From positions 49,508-113,507 of the forward strand of contig NZ_FQZY01000009.1 in NCBI RefSeq assembly GCF_900142165.1: a stretch of DNA of 64,000 bases, given 5' to 3'. Of the stretch, positions 37,295-45,833 are shown in pieces. A program made the position numbers and the translations under genes. The notes under the pieces were generated by a model. That model saw nothing but the letters and a program-made list of their open reading frames with translations, had not been told where the DNA came from and did no database searches. This DNA comes from Hespellia stercorisuis DSM 15480 (GTDB taxonomy: Bacteria; Bacillota; Clostridia; Lachnospirales; Lachnospiraceae). The number at the start of each line of letters is the position of its first letter. The stretch's first letter is position 1.

Positions 37295-37440
37295 AGCATC
37301 ATTCACAGCATTTCAAGCTGTAAAATTCATACTTATCAAGGCGGCATCCGCCAATATTTTCAAGTCTTTATAATACAAAAAGGTATATTTGCTATTGCGG
37401 AAAGTGCACAGTGCCATGTATACTTAAAGGAGGAAAATGA

Positions 37441-38238
37441 ATGACAAAAACGCATATGGGCAGAGTACTCCAAGTCGTGGATGACCGATTGGAATATGAT
37501 GAACACGCAAAAAATCTGTTGAGCGATAAACTGGTGCTGGCCTGGCTTATGTCGAGTGCGGTTGAAGAAGTAAAAGGAATGGCAATCGGCGAAATCATTG
37601 GATGCATCGAACTATATTGGAAATGCTATGACAGAGTACTCTATGAAAAAGAGGGATCTGGCTGCAATAATAAAAACGGGGGAAACATGACGGAGAAAAA
37701 AAGATGCGGATGGGTGAATCTGAAGAATCCGCGCTATGTGCATTATCATGACGACGAATGGGGAAAACCACATTTTGAAGACGCATATTTTTTTGAAATG
37801 TTAATTCTGGAAAGCTTTCAGGCGGGATTGTCCTGGGAGTGTGTCCTCAATAAAAGAGAAGCGTTCAGAGAAGCATTTGACGGGTTTGATTATGAAAGGA
37901 TCGCGGTTTATCCGGATGAAAAGCTGGACGAGCTGGCGCAGAACAAAGATATCATCAGAAATCGTCTGAAGATTCGTGCAGCAAAAAATAATGCGAAAAT
38001 ATTTATGGAGATTCAAAAGGAGTTTGGATCGTTCTCAGATTATATATGGGGGTTTACAGACGGAAAGGTAATTGCAAATAGAGATGGAGTTGTGAGAGCA
38101 ACCTCTCCGCTATCTGATCAGGTTTCAAAGGATTTGAAAAAAAGAGGGATGAAATTTGTTGGTTCAACAATTATTTATTCTTATCTGCAGGCCGTCGGTG
38201 TCATTGACGATCATGACGAGGAATGCAGTTTTTACTAG
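37441..38238 (+). CDS. tag: DNA-3-methyladenine glycosylase I with foreign N-terminal extension
   Basis: 265 residues; Tag itself is normally 180-190 and starts here at about residue 83 (MTEKKRCGWVNLKNPRYVHYHDDEWG broken: CGWVNLKNPRYVHYHDDEWG). The catalytic and zinc-binding residues are present: Cys and His near the start, ESFQAGLSWECVLNKREAF, and the C-terminal DHDEEC. ATG 37687 after ACGGGGG could start Tag alone. The first 82 residues (GRVLQVVDDRLEYDEHAKN, LSDKLVLAWLMSSAVEEVKG) look like the start of Lachnospiraceae PD-(D/E)XK nuclease/transposase-type proteins and follow a strong AAAGGAGG. Tag excises 3-methyladenine. Confidence 0.85.
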   Translation: MTKTHMGRVLQVVDDRLEYDEHAKNLLSDKLVLAWLMSSAVEEVKGMAIGEIIGCIELYWKCYDRVLYEKEGSGCNNKNGGNMTEKKRCGWVNLKNPRYVHYHDDEWGKPHFEDAYFFEMLILESFQAGLSWECVLNKREAFREAFDGFDYERIAVYPDEKLDELAQNKDIIRNRLKIRAAKNNAKIFMEIQKEFGSFSDYIWGFTDGKVIANRDGVVRATSPLSDQVSKDLKKRGMKFVGSTIIYSYLQAVGVIDDHDEECSFY

Positions 38239-38296
38239 AAAATGAGACTTCTTGCTCATAAGCAGCAGTAGACATAAGGTGCAGAGCCAAGTGGTG

Positions 38297-38317
38297 GAGC
38301 GAATTACGAAAATTCGC
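38297..38317 (+). repeat. Dispersed motif, diverged copy
   Basis: GAGCGAATTACGAAAATTCGC, a variant of GCGGATTGCGAATGTCCGC in which both arms changed (GCGAATT/AATTCGC) and still pair. Preceded by GGTGCAGAGCCAAGTGGTGG, like the second half of the other hairpin family. Confidence 0.5.
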
Positions 38318-38340
38318 CAGACAAAAAGAAAGAGGTATGT

Positions 38341-38901
38341 ATGCAGTGGTTGATGGAGCTAGACGGAAATATCCTGTTGTGGATACAAGACTATATACGG
38401 CATGATTTTATGGATGGATTTTGGAAAGCGATTACAGCTCTGGGCAATGCCGGGATTTTGTGGATTGCATTGACCATCCTTCTGCTCTGTATCCCAAGGA
38501 CAAGACAAATTGGTGTGGCATGTGCGCTTTCGTTGATTATAGAGGCACTGCTTGTAAACGTAGTACTAAAGAATCTGGTGGCAAGAGTCCGTCCGTATGA
38601 GGTGATAGAGGGACTTCAGATTTTGATCGCAAAGCCCCACGACTGGTCATTTCCCTCGGGGCACTCCGCTGCATCTTTTGCGACTGCGATGGTTTGTCTG
38701 AAAATGGCACCGAAGAAGTACGGAGTTCCGGTTGTAATTCTGGCATCAATGATTGCATTTTCCAGACTGTATGTGGGGGTTCATTATCCGACGGATGTGG
38801 TGGCCGGAATCCTGATTGGCTGTGGGTCTACATGGATAGCCTGCAGGATTGTGCAGACGTGGATGACAGGAAGAGAGAAAGAAAAATGTAAGAGCGAATG
38901 A
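38341..38901 (+). CDS. PAP2-family phosphatase (UppP/PgpB-like)
   Basis: 186 residues, about five membrane helices. All three PAP2 signatures are intact: KNLVARVRPYEV, FPSGHSAASFATA and SRLYVGVHYPTDV. Typical of undecaprenyl pyrophosphatases of the BcrC/PgpB class or other lipid phosphatases. ATG after AAGAGG. A REP-like palindrome follows after 31 bases. Confidence 0.92.
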   Translation: MQWLMELDGNILLWIQDYIRHDFMDGFWKAITALGNAGILWIALTILLLCIPRTRQIGVACALSLIIEALLVNVVLKNLVARVRPYEVIEGLQILIAKPHDWSFPSGHSAASFATAMVCLKMAPKKYGVPVVILASMIAFSRLYVGVHYPTDVVAGILIGCGSTWIACRIVQTWMTGREKEKCKSE

Positions 38902-38932
38902 GAAGCGGGTCTGTTTTGATCAGTACTTCAAG

Positions 38933-38979
38933 GGAATCGGGGACATACAAAATTGATGATTTTGTATGTCCCCGATTCC
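38933..38979. repeat. REP-like palindrome, GGGGACATAC type
   Basis: GGAATCGGGGACATACAAAAT (38933-38953) pairs exactly with 38959-38979, loop TGATG. Shares the GGGGAC ... GTCCCC core with the palindromes at 28135 and 41581 but has a different interior. Confidence 0.85.
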
Positions 38980-39024
38980 TATATAAATACTTATCGGAAA
39001 TGAATCCCCCTGTAAGTATCGCTG

Positions 39025-39085
39025 CAAGTATCCTCCTTACCCGTCCCACCCCTGGTGCGCGATGCTTCGGAAGTGGGGGGATTGC
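39025..39085 (-). repeat. Dispersed hairpin CACTTcaaGTGC family, reversed and diverged copy
   Basis: Read on the minus strand, CCCCCCACTTCCGAAGCATCGC then GCACCAGGGGTGGG and GGTAAGGAGGAT match the order of blocks in the copy at 50987-51036 (CCCCCACTTTAAGTGC, GCACTAAGTGGTGGG, TAAGGGGGAT). Lies in the gap between the PAP2 and LytTR genes. Confidence 0.4.
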
Positions 39086-39237
39086 TTTAGGACCTACAAA
39101 ATACGTCGTACGGAGATTCCGGCGGCACATCGTGGGAAGGAATATGCGCATCTTAGGGGCGATTTTTGACCGCTTACCGAAAATCCATTTACACCATCGT
39201 TATTTTATGTAAAATAAAGAGTGTGGAGAGGGTGCAT

Positions 39238-39699
39238 ATGAAAATACGAATTGAAATTGATCAAACCATAGCGGAGGAAGAGATTGTGATCCGCTGCCGG
39301 GAACTGAGCGAAGAACTGCAGCGCATACAGCGCGCGATAATTGAGGAAACGGAGAAGGGTGCCAGCTTTGTCTTTTATAAGAACGAGAAAGAATACTACC
39401 TTCCGTTGGACGAGATTTTGTTTTTTGAGACAGAAGGAAATATAATGTGGGCACATACGGCAGGTGACCTGTATAAAGTCAGGTATAAACTGTATGAACT
39501 GGAAGAACTGCTGCCGTCCACATTCATCCGGATATCGAAATCAACGATCGTGAATGTGGGACACATTTATTCTATTGAGCGCGGATTATCGTCAGTCAGT
39601 ACCGTGCAGTTTCAGGGAACACACAAGCAGGTATATGTTTCCAGGCACTATTACAAATTGCTGAGAGACAGAATGGAAGAAAAGAGGTTAAGATTATGA
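39238..39699 (+). CDS. LytTR-domain DNA-binding regulator
   Basis: 153 residues from ATG 39238 (GGAGAGGG box); the open frame starts 24 codons earlier in noncoding sequence. The LytTR domain spans about residues 45-150 (EKEYYLPLDEILFFETEGNIM, ELLPSTFIRISKSTIVNVGHI, VYVSRHYYKLLRDRM). No receiver domain, so not an ordinary response regulator. Its stop overlaps the next gene (ATGA), which encodes a LiaF-like membrane protein, so the pair probably senses and controls envelope state, as known for similar LytTR/membrane-protein pairs. Confidence 0.92.
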   Translation: MKIRIEIDQTIAEEEIVIRCRELSEELQRIQRAIIEETEKGASFVFYKNEKEYYLPLDEILFFETEGNIMWAHTAGDLYKVRYKLYELEELLPSTFIRISKSTIVNVGHIYSIERGLSSVSTVQFQGTHKQVYVSRHYYKLLRDRMEEKRLRL

Positions 39700-40409
39700 A
39701 GAAGAGAAACTGGTTCTGGGGACTGTTTTTTATTATGGCAGCCGTATGTTTATTACTAAGCAGGATGGGATTTTTTTATTCGGTTGGAATATTCAGACTG
39801 TTTCTGACCGTTGCGATTGCAGCATGGCTGTTTGGAAGTCTGCGTCGTGCGGATGTTGTAGGAATTTTGTTTTCAGCAGCATTTCTGGGTATCACATACG
39901 CAAAAGAACTGCATATTACGGCAATCACACCGTGGCCGATTCTCGGGGCGGCATTGTTGGGGAGCATCGGGTTATCCTTTATGTTTCCGAAATTGAAAAA
40001 TCCTTATTACGATCAGGGGAAAAGGCATTGGGATGGGGAGAATAAGGAGCATTTTGACACAATTGACAACGTAGAAGACAGCCACATTGAGTTTGACACT
40101 TCATTTGCCTCTGCAATCAAGTATGTAAATGCAGATAATCTCCAAACAATAAACTTGAACTGCAGCTTTGGGGCGATGAAAGTATTTTTTGATAATGCAA
40201 TGATTCAAAATGGAAATGCCGTGGTGAATCTCAATGTTTCATTCGCCGGCGTCGAGCTGTACATTCCTAAGACATGGAAAATAGTAAACAATACCTACGT
40301 ATCGCTTGGCGGAATTGAAGAAAAAAACCACGATCAGAGTACGGGGCTGCCGACGCTCACAATGACAGGAAGAGTGAGTTTCGCAGGGATAACAATTATT
40401 TATGTCTAA
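39696..40409 (+). CDS. LiaF-like membrane protein
   Basis: 237 residues. About four membrane helices in the first 100 residues, then a cytoplasmic or surface beta-helical C-domain (about 130-237: FDTSFASAIKYVNADNLQTIN, NLNVSFAGVELYIPKTWKIVN) as in LiaF C-terminal (DUF2154/DUF4097-type) domains. LiaF proteins inhibit stress response signalling in Bacillus. Overlaps the LytTR gene by four bases; likely its anti-regulator or sensor. Confidence 0.88.
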   Translation: MKKRNWFWGLFFIMAAVCLLLSRMGFFYSVGIFRLFLTVAIAAWLFGSLRRADVVGILFSAAFLGITYAKELHITAITPWPILGAALLGSIGLSFMFPKLKNPYYDQGKRHWDGENKEHFDTIDNVEDSHIEFDTSFASAIKYVNADNLQTINLNCSFGAMKVFFDNAMIQNGNAVVNLNVSFAGVELYIPKTWKIVNNTYVSLGGIEEKNHDQSTGLPTLTMTGRVSFAGITIIYV

Positions 40410-40544
40410 GGTCGGAGATGGCTGCGGGGTGGAACAAAACGAGATAAAACAAAATGAGATACAATATATCAATGATCCCCCGGGAGCAGCCGATACAAAA
40501 GTATATTTATAAAATAAAAACAGATATAGTGCAATGCTGAATGG

Positions 40545-40578
40545 AGTATGGCGTTCCGATAAAGGAGACCGCCATACT
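40545..40578. repeat. Hairpin in the liaF-merR gap
   Basis: AGTATGGCG (40545-40553) pairs with CGCCATACT (40570-40578), extended outward by AATG/CATT with one mismatch. No T-run. Could terminate the LytTR/LiaF mRNA weakly or be a repeat remnant. Confidence 0.5.
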
Positions 40579-40634
40579 TCATTTAGCGCTATGCTGTAGT
40601 TTTGCGAAAATTCCCGGAGAAAATGCAAAAAACA

Positions 40635-40665
40635 TTGACTGTAACCCTTGTTTACATCTTATACT
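40635..40665 (+). promoter_or_regulatory. MerR-type promoter with 19-base spacer
   Basis: TTGACT (40635-40640), 19 bases, TATACT (40660-40665). The long spacer holds an inverted repeat TGTAA-N7-TTACA, as in promoters that MerR proteins activate by DNA distortion. It is directly upstream of a MerR gene, so autoregulation is likely. Confidence 0.8.
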
Positions 40666-40692
40666 TAAGGCAAAAGGAAGGAGATGCTGAAT

Positions 40693-41538
40693 ATGACGAT
40701 AAAAGAAGTAGAGGAACAAACCGGACTTCCACGTTCTAACATTCGTTTTTACGAAAAAGAGAATCTCATAGACCCTTCGAGAAATAAAAATAACGGTTAC
40801 AGGGATTATTCGGAAAAAGATGTGGAGAACATAACGAAGATTGCATATTTACGAACACTGGGGATTTCCATTGAGGATATTCGAAATATTGTCGAAGATA
40901 AAATGACGCTGCGTGATGCAGTAAAAAAGCAGGCCGCTGTTTTGAACAGTCAGATCACGGATCTGAATAAAGCGAAAACAATGTGTGAGAAAATGCTCAG
41001 TGAAAACGAGATATGCTTCGACGAACTGGCGGTTCAGAAGTATGTGGCAGAATTAGGGGTTTATTGGGATGAAAACCGGCCGGTATTCAAATTGGACTCA
41101 GTCAGCTTTTTATACATATGGGGGAGTCTTATTACGTGGGTGGTGATTATTTCCTTATGTCTGGGGACGGCTCTCCTGTTATATGGAAAACTTCCGGCAG
41201 AAATTCCGGTACAGTGGAGCAGAGGAACTGTATCTTCGCTGGCGGATAAAAAATGGATTTTCGTTTATCCGGCAGTCTGCATCATAATCCGTTTTTTTTT
41301 AAAACCATATATTTATGTGAGATTAAAAATGAATAATCTTTATGGCAGCATTATTGCAGAGTACCTGACGAACTATATGTGCTTTATAGCATTGTCAATC
41401 GAGATATTTTCCGTTCTTTTTATATTTGGAGTGGTCCGGAATATCGTGATACTTTTGCTGGCGGATACGGTTGTGCTTATTGGTTTGCTGGCCATTGGAA
41501 TTATTAAAATGGATTTGAGGAGAAACAGGATACTGTGA
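40693..41538 (+). CDS. Membrane-anchored MerR-family regulator
   Basis: 281 residues from ATG 40693; the ATG at 40684 touches the AAGGAAGGAG box. Residues 1-70 are a MerR winged helix (TIKEVEEQTGLPRSNIRFYEKENLI, GYRDYSEKDVENITKIAYLRTLG). A coiled-coil helix follows to about 115. Residues 130-270 contain four or more membrane helices and the motif EIPVQWSRGTVSSLADK typical of DUF1648-type membrane proteins. A one-component membrane-bound sensor is inferred. Ligand unknown. Confidence 0.9.
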   Translation: MTIKEVEEQTGLPRSNIRFYEKENLIDPSRNKNNGYRDYSEKDVENITKIAYLRTLGISIEDIRNIVEDKMTLRDAVKKQAAVLNSQITDLNKAKTMCEKMLSENEICFDELAVQKYVAELGVYWDENRPVFKLDSVSFLYIWGSLITWVVIISLCLGTALLLYGKLPAEIPVQWSRGTVSSLADKKWIFVYPAVCIIIRFFLKPYIYVRLKMNNLYGSIIAEYLTNYMCFIALSIEIFSVLFIFGVVRNIVILLLADTVVLIGLLAIGIIKMDLRRNRIL

Positions 41539-41572
41539 GGCGGTGGCAGCACAGTGACAATTAGGGACAGAC

Positions 41573-41655
41573 AATTGGACAATTGGGGACGTAGTAAAAC
41601 TGCAGTTTTACTACGTCCCCAATTAATAATTACTCTGTCCCCAATTGCTAAATCA
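41573..41655. repeat. REP-like palindrome, GGGGACGTAGTAAAA type
   Basis: AATTGGGGACGTAGTAAAACTG and its exact reverse complement form a 44-base perfect palindrome (41581-41624). GGACAG and CTGTCC flank it as degraded outer arms. Same core as the element at 28135-28224. Located between the convergent merR and M42 genes, where it can act as a terminator. Confidence 0.85.
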
Positions 41656-41663
41656 TCCCCAAT

Positions 41664-42704
41664 TTAGATCAGTTCCAGATATGCTGCCATCAGTTTCAGC
41701 GTGTTCATGAGCCCGTCCATGTGTGTTCTTTCCATACCGTGTGATCCATGGACACCCGGTCCGATCAGCGCAGCTCTCACATCATTCCCTGAACGCCAGA
41801 GTGCGGCCGCGTCAGAGCTGTAGCGAGGGTAGATATCCGTTGCGTAGTCGATTTCATGTTTGACGGAAAGCTGGATCAGCTCCGTTGTCATGTCGTAATC
41901 ATATGGTCCGAAAGTATCCTTGGCGCAGATAGAAACCTGTTCTTCCTTACAGGTCAGATCATCGCCGACACATCCCATATCCACAACCAGCAGTTCTTCG
42001 ATATCGGCTGGAAGAGTAGCTCCGCCGTATCCGATCTCTTCGTGGGTGGTAAAGCACAGGTAGGTCTTCTTCGCCGGTTTGAGATTCTCATCCTTCATGA
42101 TCTTGAGCAGTGTGAGAAGCAGCGTCGCGCAGCCCTTATCATCGATAAAACGAGATTTTAAAAATCCGCTCTCCGTAAATACGGTCTTAGGTTCATAGCA
42201 GATATAATCTCCCGGCATGATACCGAGCGCCTGCACATCCTCCACGGAATGTACGGTTTCATCAATGCGGACAGCCATGTTCTTATCGTCACGAGGACGG
42301 TCAGAGGCATCCGGAAATACATGGATGGCAGGAGAGAGGGAGAGAATGGTTCCGGTATAAACCTTGCCGCTTCTGGTGTAGATGTTGCAGTATTCACCGT
42401 CCAGAGTTGGAAGAATCGGGGAACCGACAGCAGACATCATCAGATATCCCTCGGAAGTGATGGAACGCACCATCAGTCCAAGCGTATCAATATGAGAGGA
42501 GAGTGCAACGGCATGGTCGTTGTCCTTGCCGTCTACTGTCACGATCACATTGCCAAGATTGGTCTTCTCGGTATGATAGCCCAGTGCAGCAGCAATGTCG
42601 TACACGTGCTGTGTAGCACGGGTGGTGAAGCCGGAGGCACTGTCAATGGAGAGGAGTGCATGCGCTTCTTGTCTGAAATAATCCTGGTATTGTTCGAAAT
42701 TCAT
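41664..42704 (-). CDS. M42-family metallopeptidase
   Basis: 346 residues. Metal-binding sites: HIDT in ALSSHIDTLGLMV, the Asp of RFIDDKGCATLL, the Glu pair THEEIGYGG and VVDMGCVGDD. M42 enzymes are dinuclear aminopeptidases (TET/PepA-like) or endoglucanase-like deblocking peptidases forming large oligomers in the cytoplasm. Good AGGAGG on the minus strand (42707-42716). Has its own promoter. Confidence 0.93.
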   Translation of the reverse strand: MNFEQYQDYFRQEAHALLSIDSASGFTTRATQHVYDIAAALGYHTEKTNLGNVIVTVDGKDNDHAVALSSHIDTLGLMVRSITSEGYLMMSAVGSPILPTLDGEYCNIYTRSGKVYTGTILSLSPAIHVFPDASDRPRDDKNMAVRIDETVHSVEDVQALGIMPGDYICYEPKTVFTESGFLKSRFIDDKGCATLLLTLLKIMKDENLKPAKKTYLCFTTHEEIGYGGATLPADIEELLVVDMGCVGDDLTCKEEQVSICAKDTFGPYDYDMTTELIQLSVKHEIDYATDIYPRYSSDAAALWRSGNDVRAALIGPGVHGSHGMERTHMDGLMNTLKLMAAYLELI

Positions 42705-43067
42705 AATAAAACCTCCTGATAATAAAATTTATTGTTGAAATTGTCGCCTGTGTATGATAAGATACACGCATAGTAGATTGTTAACAATTTACAATAAACG
42801 GGACGAAAAGTCAAGTTTATTCGTGTTATTTGCGGAATTAGTGGTTGGCTGTTATGTGTTCAGGTGTATAACGGATGAACGTATTAAGACTGGGTAAGGC
42901 TGCAGTTGGATACATTACAGTCAGGTGGGTTTCAGAGGCACAGCAGGTGGAGACAATGCGGCGGAAATAACCGTCAGGATTGGCAGTGCCAGATGCGTCA
43001 CGACCGCAAGAATTTTAGACAGATAACGTAAGACGAGAGAAAAAGGGGATTCTGAAAGGAGAACAAG
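42705..43067. promoter_or_regulatory. Divergent gap of 363 bases with M42 promoter
   Basis: On the minus strand TTGTTA (42782-42787) and TATCTT (42759-42764) with 17 bases between form the M42 promoter. ATTGTTAACAAT overlaps the -35 box and is a perfect 12-base palindrome. The rest (42800-43050) holds no gene; no clear promoter for the following DUF819 gene was found. AAAGGAG precedes that gene. Confidence 0.5.
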
Positions 43068-44231
43068 ATGAAGACACTCATCACGAGCACAGAAGGATTA
43101 ATATTTGTAGTATTTATCATGGTAGCATTTTCCCTCTGGCTTCAAAGATTCAAAGTTTTTAAATCACTGGGACCGGTATTGACGGTAGTTGTAATCGGAA
43201 TTATTTTGTCGAACACCCACGTGGTACCTATTTCACACGACTTCTATTCAGCGCTTTCTACATACTGCGTACAGGCATCCATCTGTATCTGCCTGCTGAG
43301 TATGAATATGACAGAGCTGAAGAAGCTGAACAGACAGCCGGTCATCGCGCTGATTTCAGCAATCTTCTCCGTATGTGTCATAGCGATTATTCTGGGAATT
43401 ATATTTGCACCGAGAATCACAGAAGGATGGAAATGTGCAGGAATGTTTGTTGGAACATACACCGGTGGTACACCGAACTTAACTGCAATTGCGACAGGCC
43501 TGGACTGTTCAAGAGCAACACTGGCGGCAGCCAATGCAGCAGATTATGTAGTGTCCACACCACTGATGGTCTTCCTGTTTGCTGCACCGGCATTGATGAA
43601 AGCATCTAAACGCTGGGGGAAATTATGGCCATATCAGTTTACAGAGGAGGAACTGAGCGATGGCGATCACGAGCCGTTGATGTCAGATAAGAAATGGTCG
43701 ATCAAGGATATCGCATGGCTCCTGACCATCGGATTTGGAGTTGCATTTATCACTACAGCAATCGCGAAGAACATATTCCCGGAGACCTTCTGGAAAGCGG
43801 GAAGACTGCTTCTTGTGACGACGTTTGCTATCGGTCTGGCACAGTTAAAACCGGTGAAGAAGCTTCGGGGAAATCTGGATCTGGGACTGTTTATCTCCTT
43901 GTGTTTCCTGGCGACCATTGGATTTGCAGTAAATCTGCAAGAGTTTATCGGTTCCGCATTCATGATGACACTTTACGTGTTCTGTATGCTGGTCGGATGC
44001 CTCCTGCTCCACTTTGTGATCTGCAGAATATTTAAAATCAAGTACGAGTATGTGCTTCTATCCATGGTCGGATGTATCGTGGATGGACCGACCGCATCGC
44101 TGACTGCGGCCGGAGCACAATGGAAATCACTGATCAACGTTGGTTTGATCATGGGGGTCATCGCGGGCGCCTGCGGAAACTATGTCGGCATATTTGTCGC
44201 CTATGCCGTGCGGGCACTGTGTGGATTATAA
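43068..44231 (+). CDS. DUF819 family integral membrane protein
   Basis: 387 residues with about ten membrane helices. Blocks such as GTYTGGTPNLTAIATGLD, ATLAAANAADYVVSTPLMVFLF and DGPTASLTAAGAQWKSL match DUF819 (YjcL-like) proteins, which resemble ion-coupled transporters with two inverted halves. Substrate unknown. The neighbouring GntR gene downstream and M42 peptidase upstream suggest a role with peptides or amino acids (inference). Confidence 0.88.
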   Translation: MKTLITSTEGLIFVVFIMVAFSLWLQRFKVFKSLGPVLTVVVIGIILSNTHVVPISHDFYSALSTYCVQASICICLLSMNMTELKKLNRQPVIALISAIFSVCVIAIILGIIFAPRITEGWKCAGMFVGTYTGGTPNLTAIATGLDCSRATLAAANAADYVVSTPLMVFLFAAPALMKASKRWGKLWPYQFTEEELSDGDHEPLMSDKKWSIKDIAWLLTIGFGVAFITTAIAKNIFPETFWKAGRLLLVTTFAIGLAQLKPVKKLRGNLDLGLFISLCFLATIGFAVNLQEFIGSAFMMTLYVFCMLVGCLLLHFVICRIFKIKYEYVLLSMVGCIVDGPTASLTAAGAQWKSLINVGLIMGVIAGACGNYVGIFVAYAVRALCGL

Positions 44232-44495
44232 GTTCTGAAGTGAACAGTAAGGCTTGCAGACATAGTGCTGAAAATTTGAGATTCATGTTTCCCATTTTGT
44301 CCTTATTGTGCTAAAATGTCTCTATAAGAATATAAAAATATAGAGTGGGAACAATTTATAAGTGAAAATATGACCGGACAGCTAAATCTAAGTGATGCAA
44401 AACATCCGTTTTACTCTGTTCGGTATATTTTTACTAATTGTAATGGTCTGCCGGAGCGAATATCCGGTGGATCAGGGTGCGAGGTAAGTGAGATT

Positions 44496-45164
44496 ATGGG
44501 AAAGATACATCATCAGACATTACGGGAAAGAGTAGAGGAGGAGATCCGGGCGAAAATCGTCAATCAGGAGTTGCTTCCTGGAATGAGGATCGTAGAACAG
44601 GATATCTCCGAAGAGCTTGGTGTCAGCCGTGGACCGATCCGCGAGGCACTGAGGCAGCTGGAACAGGAAGGGATGATTGAGTATACCCGGAATGTCGGCT
44701 GCTCCGTGAGAAAGAATACGCTGGAAGATTTATACGAAATTTATATGCTGCGCTCGACATATGAGATTCTTGCGGTGAGAGCCTTTGGAGGAAAATTCAC
44801 CGAACAGGAATTAAAGCAGATGGATCAGATTCTGGAGCAGATGGGACAATTAGAAGACGACTATGGAAGTCTGGACTGTTGTGATTATGAACTGCACAGA
44901 ATTATCATAGAAAAGTCTGGATTTGAACGGTTGATCAAGGCTTGGTCTGATCTGAATTACGGGAATGCAATTCGTTTTTGTACAACTGAGGCGAGACGAA
45001 AAGATATCGTCAAGAGACAGTATTCCGTGCATAAGGTAATTGTAGATGTCTGTCGGACGGGGGATGTGGAGAAGATATGTGAGGCATTGAACCAACATTA
45101 CATGTCAACCGTGAAACGCTTGATGGAAGAGCAGAACATTTCTGACAGCCGTTTCAGATTTTAG
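44496..45164 (+). CDS. GntR/FadR-family transcriptional regulator
   Basis: 222 residues from ATG 44496. N-terminal winged helix: RERVEEEIRAKIVNQELLPGMRI, ISEELGVSRGPIREALRQLEQEGMI broken in two (LGVSRGPIREALRQLEQEG). C-terminal FCD domain (about 90-215) with metal ligand His residues in DYELHRIIIEKSG and YSVHKVIVDV and NQHYMSTVKRL. FadR-type regulators bind small organic acids. The frame is open 42 codons upstream, but that part lies next to the promoter region and is unlike the family. Confidence 0.9.
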   Translation: MGKIHHQTLRERVEEEIRAKIVNQELLPGMRIVEQDISEELGVSRGPIREALRQLEQEGMIEYTRNVGCSVRKNTLEDLYEIYMLRSTYEILAVRAFGGKFTEQELKQMDQILEQMGQLEDDYGSLDCCDYELHRIIIEKSGFERLIKAWSDLNYGNAIRFCTTEARRKDIVKRQYSVHKVIVDVCRTGDVEKICEALNQHYMSTVKRLMEEQNISDSRFRF

Positions 45165-45192
45165 CATATATCAACAAATCAGCGATGAAAAG

Positions 45193-45222
45193 ACCGGTCA
45201 CAAATGTGGCCGGTTTATTTTG
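45193..45222 (+). terminator. Terminator after gntR
   Basis: ACCGGTCAC (45193-45201) pairs with GTGGCCGGT (45206-45214), one wobble, loop AAAT, then TTATTTT. Confidence 0.8.
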
Positions 45223-45270
45223 GTGCAGATAATGAGATAATGAAATTAAAATTCAAAAAGGGAGATCATC

Positions 45271-45803
45271 ATGGAAAGAAAAAACAGATGGAAAGATTAT
45301 AATGAAACACAGCTTCAGGATTTAAACAAGATTGTCGAGCGATATAAAACCTGCCTCAGTCAGGCAAAGACCGAAAGAGAGACCATAAGATTGTCAATTC
45401 AGATGGCGGAGGAGAATGGCTGGATATTCTGATTGGCAGCAGACCGATGTCTGGAACAGAGGAAGAAAAGGAATTGGTGAAACAGACCATTCTTTCTCTT
45501 TTGAAAGAGCAGTTCGATGTAGAAGAGGAAGATTTCCTGTCAGCAGAACTGGAGATCGTGCCGGCTGGCAAAGCACGCGCAGTGTTTGACAAAGAAAATG
45601 TCGGTTTCCAGACGGGAGAACTTGGAAAGGTTGATCTGGGAGGCGGCGGAACCATCGCATTCATCATGGCAAACTATGGAATGCACGTGATTGACAGTGG
45701 CGTTGCAGTGCTGTCGATGCACGCACCGTATGAGGTGACCAGCAAGGCTGACGTCTACGAAGCTTACTGTGGATACAAAGCATTTCTTGCAAATATGGAG
45801 TAA
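45271..45803 (+). pseudogene. Decayed M18 aminopeptidase (aspartyl aminopeptidase)
   Basis: Two pieces of one gene. 45271-45432 encodes 53 residues (ERKNRWKDYNETQLQDLNKI and on) like the N-terminus of M18 aminopeptidases, then stops. In another frame, from about 45420 to 45803, comes LDILIGSRPMSGTEEEKE, then VSAELEIVPAGKAR-like sequence joined directly to the C-terminal end (QTGELGKVDLGGGGTIAF, GVAVLSMHAPYEVTSKADV). Normal length is about 430-470 residues; at least two internal deletions and a frame change are implied, and most metal ligands are lost. The C-terminal ATG 45447 could still be translated into 118 residues. Confidence 0.78.
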
Positions 45804-45833
45804 ACAGAGGAAAGGATTGAGTGTGATATTGAG

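Noticed and set aside
38898..39212. 104-codon open frame downstream of the PAP2 gene
   Set aside because: It runs straight through the 47-base palindrome and the reversed dispersed hairpin, with no protein features. A chance frame.
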